Assembly: GCF_019375555.1 (NCBI RefSeq)
Contig: NZ_JAHXDN010000002.1
Location: 806,001-870,000 of the forward strand
DNA: 64,000 nucleotides
Reading direction: 5' to 3'
From: Roseobacter insulae
Lineage (GTDB): Bacteria; Pseudomonadota; Alphaproteobacteria; Rhodobacterales; Rhodobacteraceae
Below are positions 18,922 to 25,995 of this stretch, in pieces. How positions within the stretch are numbered: the first letter of the stretch is position 1; each line of letters begins with the position of its first letter. The position numbers and the translations under genes were made by a program. The notes under the pieces were generated by a model. It saw only the letters and a list, made by a program, of their open reading frames with translations, was not told where the DNA came from and did not search any database.

Positions 18922-19275
18922 CTAGAGGGGGTTTGCGATGATGAATGCGGCAGCCAGTATGGCCTCAATAGTGCCGAAGATCAGAACTTTGCCCAGCGGA
19001 GGCTGATCGAGAACAAGCGACAGGACCCGTCCTAGCGCCGCGCCGGTAAAGGCAAACCCCAGCATCAGGTAGGCCACCGGATCATTGAGCCAGAGTGCGG
19101 CGGCCCCGGCAATGACGAAGAGCCCGCCAACGGAGGCGCGCATCTCGCTAAGCCCCATTGTCGAGGCCGTGGGGGCCAGATCAAGCGCGGATGCAGTGTA
19201 ACGCGGCGCCAGGAACCCGAAGAGACCAAAGCCAATTGTAAGCAGCGTTGCCGCGATGTTCAAAATGTCGGTCAT
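18922..19275 (-). CDS. DUF4345-like small membrane protein
   Basis: The 117-residue protein has four hydrophobic helices (about residues 5-25, 48-63, 69-85 and 95-113), the glycine-rich SVGGLFVIAGAA and the acidic EMRAS motif typical of DUF4345-type proteins. The function of the family is unknown. It is a single gene with no obvious partner; tmRNA lies downstream on the same strand and a gene-poor stretch upstream. Confidence 0.75.
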   Translation of the reverse strand: MTDILNIAATLLTIGFGLFGFLAPRYTASALDLAPTASTMGLSEMRASVGGLFVIAGAAALWLNDPVAYLMLGFAFTGAALGRVLSLVLDQPPLGKVLIFGTIEAILAAAFIIANPL

Positions 19276-19811
19276 AACGTCTCCGGGTGTGATCTGTGAA
19301 CACTGCTACGGCTCAACGCAGATGATGGATCAATTCGGCAGGCGACATCCCCGTGCGCGCAGGGGCCTTGGCGCGATTTAACCGCATGAGTCCGGTGTTT
19401 GGCTCCTGGATCACGGCCATCCGGCGCGCTTTCGGGCAGTACGTTGCCGGAGGCGCTGAGGCTGGGCCAAGCTTTGCATTCTGCTGCCAGATCGTCGAGT
19501 TGCAGATAAGAGTTGCCGCAACGTCGGGCCAGAGCAGACGCGCCGCGCGACCGAATGACCCTTCCTGCGGCACTTCAGGTATGATAGCAAAACGTGGGAT
19601 GATTTAAGACAGTGCCTCCCTAATTATGAGGCAACAGATATGTATTGCGCATGGTTACGCGCATGTGCGGAGGGATTTCCGCACTGGGGAAGCGATACCA
19701 GGAAGAACATTGCGCCCCTGGGCGCGATGTGGGTGTGACGAATAGAATACCTTGTCACTTGACCTGATGTAGTACCGCGCGTGGCGCGGGTGACTACGCT
19801 GTGGGTGAGCT
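19276..19811. other. Gene-poor stretch with three successive hairpins
   Basis: No reading frame here has a recognisable family. Three stem-loops lie in a row just before the GAF gene: 19665-19684 (GTGCGGA with TCCGCAC, perfect 7 bp), 19707-19730 (10-bp stem, loop CCTG, one wobble) and 19769-19797 (GTAGT..ACC..GCGC with GCGCGGGT..ACTAC, bulged). The last ends 14 bases before the ATG at 19812. This could be a structured leader or a small RNA; no known RNA family was recognised. Confidence 0.45.
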
Positions 19812-20267
19812 ATGGAAAAGGATAATGGGATATACTCGCTCGACGCATTGGCCGAATGGCTGAACGGCGAGATCGGCGATTGCAGTGTTCTCATCACCCA
19901 GACGCAGGCGGACAGACAGTTGAACCTTGCAAGCAGCGGTGTTCCCCTTCCCAAGGCTCTTCGGCTGGAGATGCCTATCAGGTACTCGATTTGCCAGCAT
20001 GTCAAAGCGATGGATTTCCCGCTTGTCGTCGACAATGCACTGACCCATCCGCTGCTGCGGGACAATGACGCGGTCACCGAACTCGGCATTGCAGCATATG
20101 CAGGCGCGCCGACCCACTACGGCAACCTGCAACCGTTCGGGGCGGTTTGTGTTCTCAAGAGAAGCATCCATCGCTGGCAGGCGTCGGAGATTTCGCTGAT
20201 CCTGCGGGCCGCCAGTTTTGCAGACAGGGTTTTTGCGTCAACCGGAAATCACTCCCCGCGATCTTGA
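19812..20267 (+). CDS. Single GAF-domain protein
   Basis: This 151-residue protein is essentially one GAF domain: SICQHVKAMDFPLVVDNALTH, NDAVTELGIAAYAGAP and FGAVCVLKR follow the usual pattern of GAF domains found in phosphorelay or light sensors (the Cys in SICQHV is at the usual start of the domain core). There is no kinase or output domain. It may be a free-standing sensor or partner of another protein. Its leader is strongly structured, and the ribosome site (GGGTGAG) is weak. Confidence 0.75.
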   Translation: MEKDNGIYSLDALAEWLNGEIGDCSVLITQTQADRQLNLASSGVPLPKALRLEMPIRYSICQHVKAMDFPLVVDNALTHPLLRDNDAVTELGIAAYAGAPTHYGNLQPFGAVCVLKRSIHRWQASEISLILRAASFADRVFASTGNHSPRS

Positions 20268-20393
20268 CAGCGAAAGGCTCTACCTAGACTATCATCCCAG
20301 GCAAAATCTCCACTATAGGTCGTGCTCTCAGGGTGTAATTCGCACGCTTGTGAGTGGGCAATCGTGAGGAAAAGGAACGGGTCTGTTACGCGC

Positions 20394-20714
20394 ATGGATC
20401 ACTCAAACCAGTCACCTTTGTTTACGGAAAAAGACGAACTGGAGGAAGCTGAAAAGGCACAGATCGTGCGGGCTTTCTTCGATCTGGCCGATGCCGTGAT
20501 GAAGGAAGTGCGTACTGACATCTCCCAGGATCCGCCAGTTTCCCTCACGCAGCACAAGATCGGTCAGTTGATCGACAAACACAGCGACGAAAAATCGGCA
20601 AAGCATATCAAGAGCATCTGGAGAGCTCTGCAGTATCTGGTCGATGCGTCGCTGGATGCCAAGGCGCAGCAACAGGCGTCACGCACGGAAACCTCCAAGG
20701 CGGGCGGATCCTAG
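20394..20714 (+). CDS. Hypothetical helical protein
   Basis: About 106 residues starting MDHSNQSPLFTEKDELEEAEKAQI; it is charged, predicted helical and lacks a signal peptide or membrane helix. I do not recognise a family. The start is uncertain: the ATG at 20394 has AGGAAAAGGAA about 19 bases upstream, a GTG at about 20364 is closer to that site but gives an unusual N-terminus, and 20322 is a third option. It ends 8 bases before the convergent FadR-type gene. Confidence 0.55.
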   Translation: MDHSNQSPLFTEKDELEEAEKAQIVRAFFDLADAVMKEVRTDISQDPPVSLTQHKIGQLIDKHSDEKSAKHIKSIWRALQYLVDASLDAKAQQQASRTETSKAGGS

Positions 20715-20722
20715 ACCGGGTT

Positions 20723-21457
20723 TCAGCCGGGTTTCTTGGCGCGCTCTGCAAAAACGCTTTGGGCGAGAGATTGCGTTTCCGTCTCCAGCGCGGTCAGGGC
20801 GCTTTGGGTTGCTGCCGCGTTTTGCCGTTCCAGTGCATCGGTGATGCTGGTGTGCAGTTCGATGATTTTCCCACGTGAGCGGGCGGTAAAGGTGATCATG
20901 TTCATCAGCGGCTGCATGGCCTCGACAGCACCTGCGAGCTGATAAGACAGCACGGGATTGCCGGCACCATCGACAAGCGCGCGGTGGAAGGCCACATCCG
21001 AGGCGCAGAATGCCTCGTCCGTCAGCCCGGGGTGACCCTGCCGGTGGATTTCGGCGCGCATTGTCGCCAGATGGTCGGCGGTACGGCGTTCAGCGGACAG
21101 CGGCGCACAGGCTCTTTCCAGCGCATACCGCGCCTCGCAGGCGGTCTCGAAGCTCACGGCATTCATGCTGAGCAGAAGCGTGGAGGTGGTGATCTGCTGG
21201 GGCTGAGCGGCTTCAAAGCTGAGCCGGTTCACGAAGGCGCCGCCGGTCGCCCCACGCTGGGTCCGGATCAGGGATTGCGCCGCCAGACGCTTCAGAGCTT
21301 CGCGCACTGTCGGGCGGGAGACCGCGAACTGTTCCGCCAGTTCCGCCTCCGACGGCAACCGCTCGTCAACGATGAGGGTTCCGTCGACAATCGCATCGCG
21401 GATGGCCGCCGCGATCTGCGCCGACAGATCGGCGGGGTTCTCTGGATCAATTTTCAT
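20723..21457 (-). CDS. FadR-subfamily GntR transcription regulator
   Basis: The 244 residues start at the ATG at 21457. An N-terminal winged helix-turn-helix (AIRDAIVDGTL, LPSEAELAEQFAVSRPTVREALKRLAAQSLI) is followed by a helical FCD ligand domain with the metal-binding pattern D-x3-H (CASDVAFHRALV) and a later His (ELHTSITDAL). FadR-type regulators respond to organic acids. It is divergent from the DUF2182-DUF1326-DinB-dmdA-acuI run, so it is a good candidate regulator of that run, which is inference. Confidence 0.9.
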   Translation of the reverse strand: MKIDPENPADLSAQIAAAIRDAIVDGTLIVDERLPSEAELAEQFAVSRPTVREALKRLAAQSLIRTQRGATGGAFVNRLSFEAAQPQQITTSTLLLSMNAVSFETACEARYALERACAPLSAERRTADHLATMRAEIHRQGHPGLTDEAFCASDVAFHRALVDGAGNPVLSYQLAGAVEAMQPLMNMITFTARSRGKIIELHTSITDALERQNAAATQSALTALETETQSLAQSVFAERAKKPG

Positions 21458-21458
21458 A

Positions 21459-21503
21459 TGTCTTACATTTAATGTTTGCTCGATTTCTAATTGTCTGGCA
21501 TTT
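21459..21503. promoter_or_regulatory. Direct repeat in divergent promoter, candidate GntR operator
   Basis: Two near-identical 12-mers, TGTCTTACATTT at 21459-21470 and TGTCTGGCATTT at 21492-21503, lie 33 bases apart (about three helical turns) between the GntR gene and the rightward operon. They could be regulator sites. The assignment is based on position and repetition only. Confidence 0.4.
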
Positions 21504-21534
21504 GATTGGCAAGAAATGAATAAGGACTCACCCC

Positions 21535-22323
21535 TTGCACGGCATGTTGCGATCCACTCTATGGTTGGGCTTTTTTGCTGCCATCCTGGCGGCGTGGTCG
21601 GTGATGTATGGCATGAGCATGGACATGGATCTGGACCTGCTGGGCCGCCCCGGCGCAGCAGGTGCGCGCATGGCGGCGATGGATCCGCGCATGCCGATGT
21701 ACATGCCGATGGCCACCTTCGGGCCACTGTTCGCGATGTGGGCAATCATGATGGCGGCAATGATGTTGCCGACGCTGGTCCCGACTTTGCGCGCCTACGA
21801 AGACCTGATGACCAGCGCCAACGGCACACGTGCCGGATGGCTTGGTGTGCTGCTGGGCTATTTCCTCGTGTGGGTCGGTTTTGCCGCGGTGATCGCCGGC
21901 GCGCAGCTGACGTTACTGTTCGGTGGCGTCATCGACATGCTGGGGATCGCGCGATCTCCCTGGGTTGCAGGCGGGCTGCTTGTCGCTGTCGGGCTCTTTC
22001 AGTTCACGCGCATCAAGGAGGTTTGCCACGGTGTCTGCCACGCACCGGGGATGTATTTCCTGGGCCACTGGCGCATCGGTTTCGCGGGCGGGCTGCGCAT
22101 GGGACTGGGGCTTGGCGCGTTCTGCGTGGGATGCTGCTGGGGCTTTATGTCGCTGGGATTCGTCGGCGGGGTGATGAACCTTGCATGGATGGGGCTGGCG
22201 ACGCTCTTCATGGTGATCGAGAAACTGCCGCAGATCGGGCAGTATGTAACAAGACCAATGGGCTTCGCCTTATGCGCCGCGGGCATCGCGGTAATGGGTT
22301 GGCCGATTTTGACGGGAGGATAA
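21535..22323 (+). CDS. DUF2182 integral membrane protein, putative metal-binding
   Basis: The 262-residue membrane protein has about seven helices and many Met and Cys/His residues (MYGMSMDMDLD, PRMPMYMPMATFG, KEVCHGVCHAPGMYF, GCCWGFM), matching the DUF2182 family described as predicted metal-binding. The start is TTG at 21535 with AAGGA 10 bases upstream; an ATG at 21544 lies too far from that site. It is followed 4 bases later by the DUF1326 gene, its usual partner. The function is unknown; Met/Cys density suggests copper or a similar soft metal. Confidence 0.85.
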   Translation: MHGMLRSTLWLGFFAAILAAWSVMYGMSMDMDLDLLGRPGAAGARMAAMDPRMPMYMPMATFGPLFAMWAIMMAAMMLPTLVPTLRAYEDLMTSANGTRAGWLGVLLGYFLVWVGFAAVIAGAQLTLLFGGVIDMLGIARSPWVAGGLLVAVGLFQFTRIKEVCHGVCHAPGMYFLGHWRIGFAGGLRMGLGLGAFCVGCCWGFMSLGFVGGVMNLAWMGLATLFMVIEKLPQIGQYVTRPMGFALCAAGIAVMGWPILTGG

Positions 22324-22327
22324 CATC

Positions 22328-23035
22328 ATGGCAAAAAACAGACGGGCCGACGCTGACAAACTGCCAATCAGCCAGCGTATTGACCAGCGCATGCCCAACC
22401 CCAAGCGGCGCCAGTCCAGCCCGACCGAATGGGCAATCAAGGGCGAATTGTTCCTGAATTGCTCCTGCACGGTGTTCTGCCCCTGTGTGGTCAGCCTCGG
22501 GGCCCATCCGCCCACGGAAGGCCATTGCCACGCCTGGATGGCCATTGCCATTGACGAGGGCCATTTTGAAGGTGAAGACCTTGGCGGTCTGAACATCGGG
22601 CTGCTGGTCGATATTCCCGGACGGATGGGCGAGGGCAACTGGAAAGTCGCCGCCTATGTCGATGAGCGTGCGACCGGCAAGGCCTATAACGGAATCCTTC
22701 AGATTTTCAGCGGCGCAGCTGGCGGGACCACGGGGCTCTTTACCATGCTGGTCAGCGAAATCATCGGGGCAGAGCGCGCGCCGGTCGAGATCGTGCGGGA
22801 CGGCAACCGCCGGTCGATCATGATCGGTCGAAAAATACAAGGTGAGATCGAGATGCTGGCGGGCAAGGACCCCGAGCATCCGGTGATGGTCAGCAATTCC
22901 AAATACTGGATGGGGCCCGACATCATCGCGGCGGCCGGGCTGAAAAGCCGGGTGCGCGATTACGGCCGCGTCTGGGACTTCGGTGGAAAATCCGCAGAGA
23001 TCTGCCCGATCGATTGGAAAGGCCCCAAACCGTGA
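22328..23035 (+). CDS. DUF1326 protein
   Basis: This 235-residue soluble protein has an N-terminal cysteine cluster (C45, C47, C51 and C53 in NCSCTVFCPCVVSLG) plus C67-H68, the hallmark of DUF1326. The role is unknown. The ATG has a strong GGGAGGA site. It follows the DUF2182 gene, with which it is usually paired, and its stop overlaps the GTG start of the DinB-like gene, so all three are co-translated. The pairing suggests that one protein binds and the other transports or inserts a metal or small ligand. Confidence 0.85.
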   Translation: MAKNRRADADKLPISQRIDQRMPNPKRRQSSPTEWAIKGELFLNCSCTVFCPCVVSLGAHPPTEGHCHAWMAIAIDEGHFEGEDLGGLNIGLLVDIPGRMGEGNWKVAAYVDERATGKAYNGILQIFSGAAGGTTGLFTMLVSEIIGAERAPVEIVRDGNRRSIMIGRKIQGEIEMLAGKDPEHPVMVSNSKYWMGPDIIAAAGLKSRVRDYGRVWDFGGKSAEICPIDWKGPKP

Positions 23036-23541
23036 TCGACCCCGCCTATGTGGTGACCATGGCCCGCTACAATGCGTGGCAGAACGATCAGCTGAAACCG
23101 GTACTGGAAGCCATGTCGCCCGGGGATCTGGCGAAGGACCGGGGGGCATTTTTTGGCGGTCTTCTGGCAACGGCCAACCACCTTTTGTGGGCAGATACCA
23201 TCTGGCTGAGCCGGTTTGATCCGTCAATGCCCGCACCCGAGGGCGGCATACCGGAGAGTGTCGATCTGCATCCCACGATCAGCTCGTGGGCGGCGGACAG
23301 GTTCCGCGTGGACGGCAAGATCCGGTTCTGGGCGGAAGGGCTGCGCGCGCTTGATCTCAAAGGTGAACTGACATGGTTTTCCGGCGCATTGGGCAGGGAA
23401 GTGACGGCCCCCATGGCGTCCACGGTCATGCATTTTTTCAATCACCAGACCCACCATCGGGGCCAGTTGCACGCGATGCTCACCGCGGCGGGTCAAAAGG
23501 CACCCGTCAGCGATCTATTCATCATGCCGAAGGAAGCCTGA
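23032..23541 (+). CDS. DinB-family metal-dependent four-helix protein
   Basis: The 169-residue DinB/YfiT-like protein carries the three-His metal site: H50 (ATANHLLWAD) with H138 and H142 (NHQTHHRGQLHAML). It starts at a GTG at 23032 that overlaps the DUF1326 stop. Members include thiol-dependent S-transferases and hydrolases acting with bacillithiol, mycothiol or glutathione; the reaction here is unknown. It lies one base before dmdA, so transcription with DMSP demethylase is likely. Confidence 0.85.
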   Translation: MIDPAYVVTMARYNAWQNDQLKPVLEAMSPGDLAKDRGAFFGGLLATANHLLWADTIWLSRFDPSMPAPEGGIPESVDLHPTISSWAADRFRVDGKIRFWAEGLRALDLKGELTWFSGALGREVTAPMASTVMHFFNHQTHHRGQLHAMLTAAGQKAPVSDLFIMPKEA

Positions 23542-23542
23542 A

Positions 23543-24646
23543 ATGGCCTTTATCTCCCCGTCCCGCAGGCTGCGCCGTACGCCCTTTTCACAGGGTGTCG
23601 AAGCAGCTGGCGTTAAGGCATACACGGTCTATAACCACATGCTGCTGCCTACTGTCTTTGAAAGCATCGAGGCCGATTATCACCATCTGAAAAACCATGT
23701 GCAGGTCTGGGATGTCTCGGTGGAAAGACAGGTTGAACTGCGCGGGCCGGATGCCGCCAAGCTGATGCAGATGCTGACACCGCGTGATCTGCGCGGCATG
23801 CTGCCGGGGCGCTGTTTCTATGTGCCCATCGTGGATGAGACGGGCGGCATGCTGAACGATCCTGTCGCGGTGAAGCTGGCGGAGGATCGCTGGTGGATTT
23901 CAATTGCGGACAGTGACCTGCTGCTCTGGGTCAAGGGGATCGCCAACGGCTACCGGCTCGATGTTCTGGTCGATGAACCGGATGTTTCGCCGCTGGCGGT
24001 GCAGGGTCCGAAAGCGGATGATCTGGTCGCCCGCGTGTTCGGCGATGCGGTGCGTGAAATCCGGTTTTTCCGGTTTGGCATCTTTGAATTCGAGGGCCGC
24101 GATCTGGCGATCGCGCGCTCAGGCTATTCCAAACAGGGCGGTTACGAGATCTACGTGTCCGGCAGCGATATCGCCATGCCGCTGTGGGACACGCTGTTTG
24201 CTGCCGGCGCGGATTTGAACGTGCGGGCAGGGTGCCCCAATGCGATCGAACGGATCGAAGGCGGGCTGCTCAGCTACGGCAATGACATGACGGATGACAA
24301 CACGCCGCATGAATGCGGGCTGGGCCGGTTCTGCGATACGCAGACGGCCATCGGTTGTATCGGGCGGGATGCCTTGTTGCGGGTGGCCAAGGAAGGGCCG
24401 GTCCAGCAGATCCGCGCGATTGCCATTGATGGTGACGCGGTGCCGACCTGTGACCGGGCGTGGCCTCTCTTTGCCGATGGCCGCCGTGTTGGTCAGGTGA
24501 CCTCCGCCATGTGGAGCCCGGATTACGCCACCAACGTGGCCATCGGTATGGTGCGCATGACCCACTGGGACAGTGGTACCGCGCTGGAAGTCGAAACACC
24601 CGACGGCATGCGCGGTGCGGTCGTGCAGCCCGGGTTTTGGTTGTAG
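23543..24646 (+). CDS. dmdA: Dimethylsulfoniopropionate demethylase DmdA
   Basis: DmdA moves a methyl group from DMSP to tetrahydrofolate, giving methylmercaptopropionate. The 367 residues match the family closely from the start: SRRLRRTPF, YTVYNHMLLP, WDVSVERQVEL, GRCFYVPIVDETGGMLNDPV, WWISIADSD, QGPK and ARSGYSKQGGYE. These motifs separate it from GcvT and other aminomethyltransferase relatives. The start has AAGGA 9 bases upstream. acuI follows, as in Ruegeria pomeroyi, and a BCCT transporter faces the pair. The other demethylation-pathway genes (dmdB, dmdC, dmdD) are not here. Confidence 0.93.
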   Translation: MAFISPSRRLRRTPFSQGVEAAGVKAYTVYNHMLLPTVFESIEADYHHLKNHVQVWDVSVERQVELRGPDAAKLMQMLTPRDLRGMLPGRCFYVPIVDETGGMLNDPVAVKLAEDRWWISIADSDLLLWVKGIANGYRLDVLVDEPDVSPLAVQGPKADDLVARVFGDAVREIRFFRFGIFEFEGRDLAIARSGYSKQGGYEIYVSGSDIAMPLWDTLFAAGADLNVRAGCPNAIERIEGGLLSYGNDMTDDNTPHECGLGRFCDTQTAIGCIGRDALLRVAKEGPVQQIRAIAIDGDAVPTCDRAWPLFADGRRVGQVTSAMWSPDYATNVAIGMVRMTHWDSGTALEVETPDGMRGAVVQPGFWL

Positions 24647-24729
24647 CTCGATCCGGCTCGCGACATCGCCGCAGGGCATGAAAACTGATCGAAAGACGTA
24701 ACGGGGCTTCGGCCCGAAAGGAGACAGGG

Positions 24730-25722
24730 ATGTTTAAGGCGCTTGTAGTGAACAAGGATGAGGACAGCGGCAAGACGTCCGCGGCGGTGGAACAGATTTC
24801 GGCTGATCAGCTGCCTGCCGGTGATGTGACCGTCGCGGTCGAATACTCAACCGTGAATTACAAGGACGGGCTCTGCATCGGGCCGGGTGGCGGTCTGGTG
24901 CGGCAATACCCGCATGTGCCCGGCATCGATTTCGCCGGTACGGTCGACAGCTCGGATGACGACCGCTACAAGCCCGGCGACAAGGTGGTGCTGACCGGCT
25001 GGCGCGTGGGCGAGGTGCATTGGGGCGGATATGCTCAGAAAGCGCGGGTCAAGGCTGACTGGCTGGTGCCCTTGCCGGATGGGCTGGACACGCGCGCGGC
25101 GATGGCGGTGGGCACCGCCGGATTTACCGCGATGCTGGCCGTAATGGCGCTGGAAGATCACGGCCTGACACCGGGCACCGGCCCGGTTCTCGTGACCGGG
25201 GCGGCGGGCGGCGTGGGATCGGTTGCGGTGGCCTTGCTGGCGGCGCTGGGGCACGAGGTTGCCGGCGTGACCGGACGGCCCGAGACGGCGGCCTACTTGG
25301 AAGGGCTTGGCGCCAGCCAGATCGTTGCGCGCGAGGAGATCAACGAGACCGTCAAACGCCCGCTTGAAGCGGAAAAATGGGCCGGATGCGTGGATGCCGT
25401 GGGCGGCGCGATGCTGGCACGGGTGCTGGGCCAGATGAAATACGGTGCCTCGGTGGCCGCTGTGGGGCTGGCGGGAGGCGCGGGCCTGCCCGCGACGGTC
25501 ATTCCATTTCTGCTGCGCGGCGTGAACCTTCTGGGGATCGATTCCGTCATGCAGCCCTATGACAACCGGGTGCGCGCCTGGCAGCGTATCGCGGCCGACT
25601 TGCCGATGGACAAGCTTGAGGCGATGGTCGTGCCCGCAACGTTGGATGATCTGCCGAAACTGGGCGGTGACATCCTGAAAGGGCAGGTCAAGGGCCGCGT
25701 GGTTGTCGATGTGAACGCCTGA
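24730..25722 (+). CDS. acuI: Acrylyl-CoA reductase (NADPH)
   Basis: AcuI reduces acryloyl-CoA to propionyl-CoA, removing the toxic product of DMSP cleavage. The 330-residue medium-chain reductase has YKDGLCIGP, the family's GWRVGEVHWGGYAQKARV, and a nucleotide-binding GAAGGVGSVAVALL. The ATG follows AAAGGAGA. It is 83 bases after dmdA with no terminator seen between them. The placement beside dmdA is conserved in roseobacters and links cleavage and demethylation routes. Confidence 0.93.
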   Translation: MFKALVVNKDEDSGKTSAAVEQISADQLPAGDVTVAVEYSTVNYKDGLCIGPGGGLVRQYPHVPGIDFAGTVDSSDDDRYKPGDKVVLTGWRVGEVHWGGYAQKARVKADWLVPLPDGLDTRAAMAVGTAGFTAMLAVMALEDHGLTPGTGPVLVTGAAGGVGSVAVALLAALGHEVAGVTGRPETAAYLEGLGASQIVAREEINETVKRPLEAEKWAGCVDAVGGAMLARVLGQMKYGASVAAVGLAGGAGLPATVIPFLLRGVNLLGIDSVMQPYDNRVRAWQRIAADLPMDKLEAMVVPATLDDLPKLGGDILKGQVKGRVVVDVNA

Positions 25723-25940
25723 CCGGCGGGGCGGGTGCCGACGTCCGGACCTGACGGCATGAAACGGTATTTGCGCCAGGCGCATTGACATGATTTAGCC
25801 GCAGGGTGGCTTGGGTGCCATGCGGTGAATATCGCGCCGCCGTCATAACTGCGGGCCAGCAATGGGCGTTGTAGGGCACCGTGCTCGGTCCGGTGCACCC
25901 GGCTCTGGCTGGCGTCAGCGCAAAAGGACCGCCGGAATGC

Positions 25941-25972
25941 AAAAAGGGGCGCCCGCATGCGCGAACGCCCCT
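25941..25972 (-). terminator. Intrinsic terminator of the BCCT gene
   Basis: On the minus strand AGGGGCG pairs with CGCCCCT (7 bp, 14-base loop), and the stem is followed by TTTT, about 24 bases after the transporter stop. On the plus strand there is no T tract, so it serves the transporter gene rather than acuI. Confidence 0.75.
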
Positions 25973-25995
25973 GAATTACCCCTGGAAGTGGCCTG

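Noticed and set aside
19313-19607. Two overlapping frames on opposite strands before the GAF gene
   Set aside because: Neither has a ribosome site or a recognisable family; the stretch is better described as gene-poor.
22208-23236. Long antisense frame over DUF1326 and DinB
   Set aside because: Shadow of two well supported genes in operon with dmdA.
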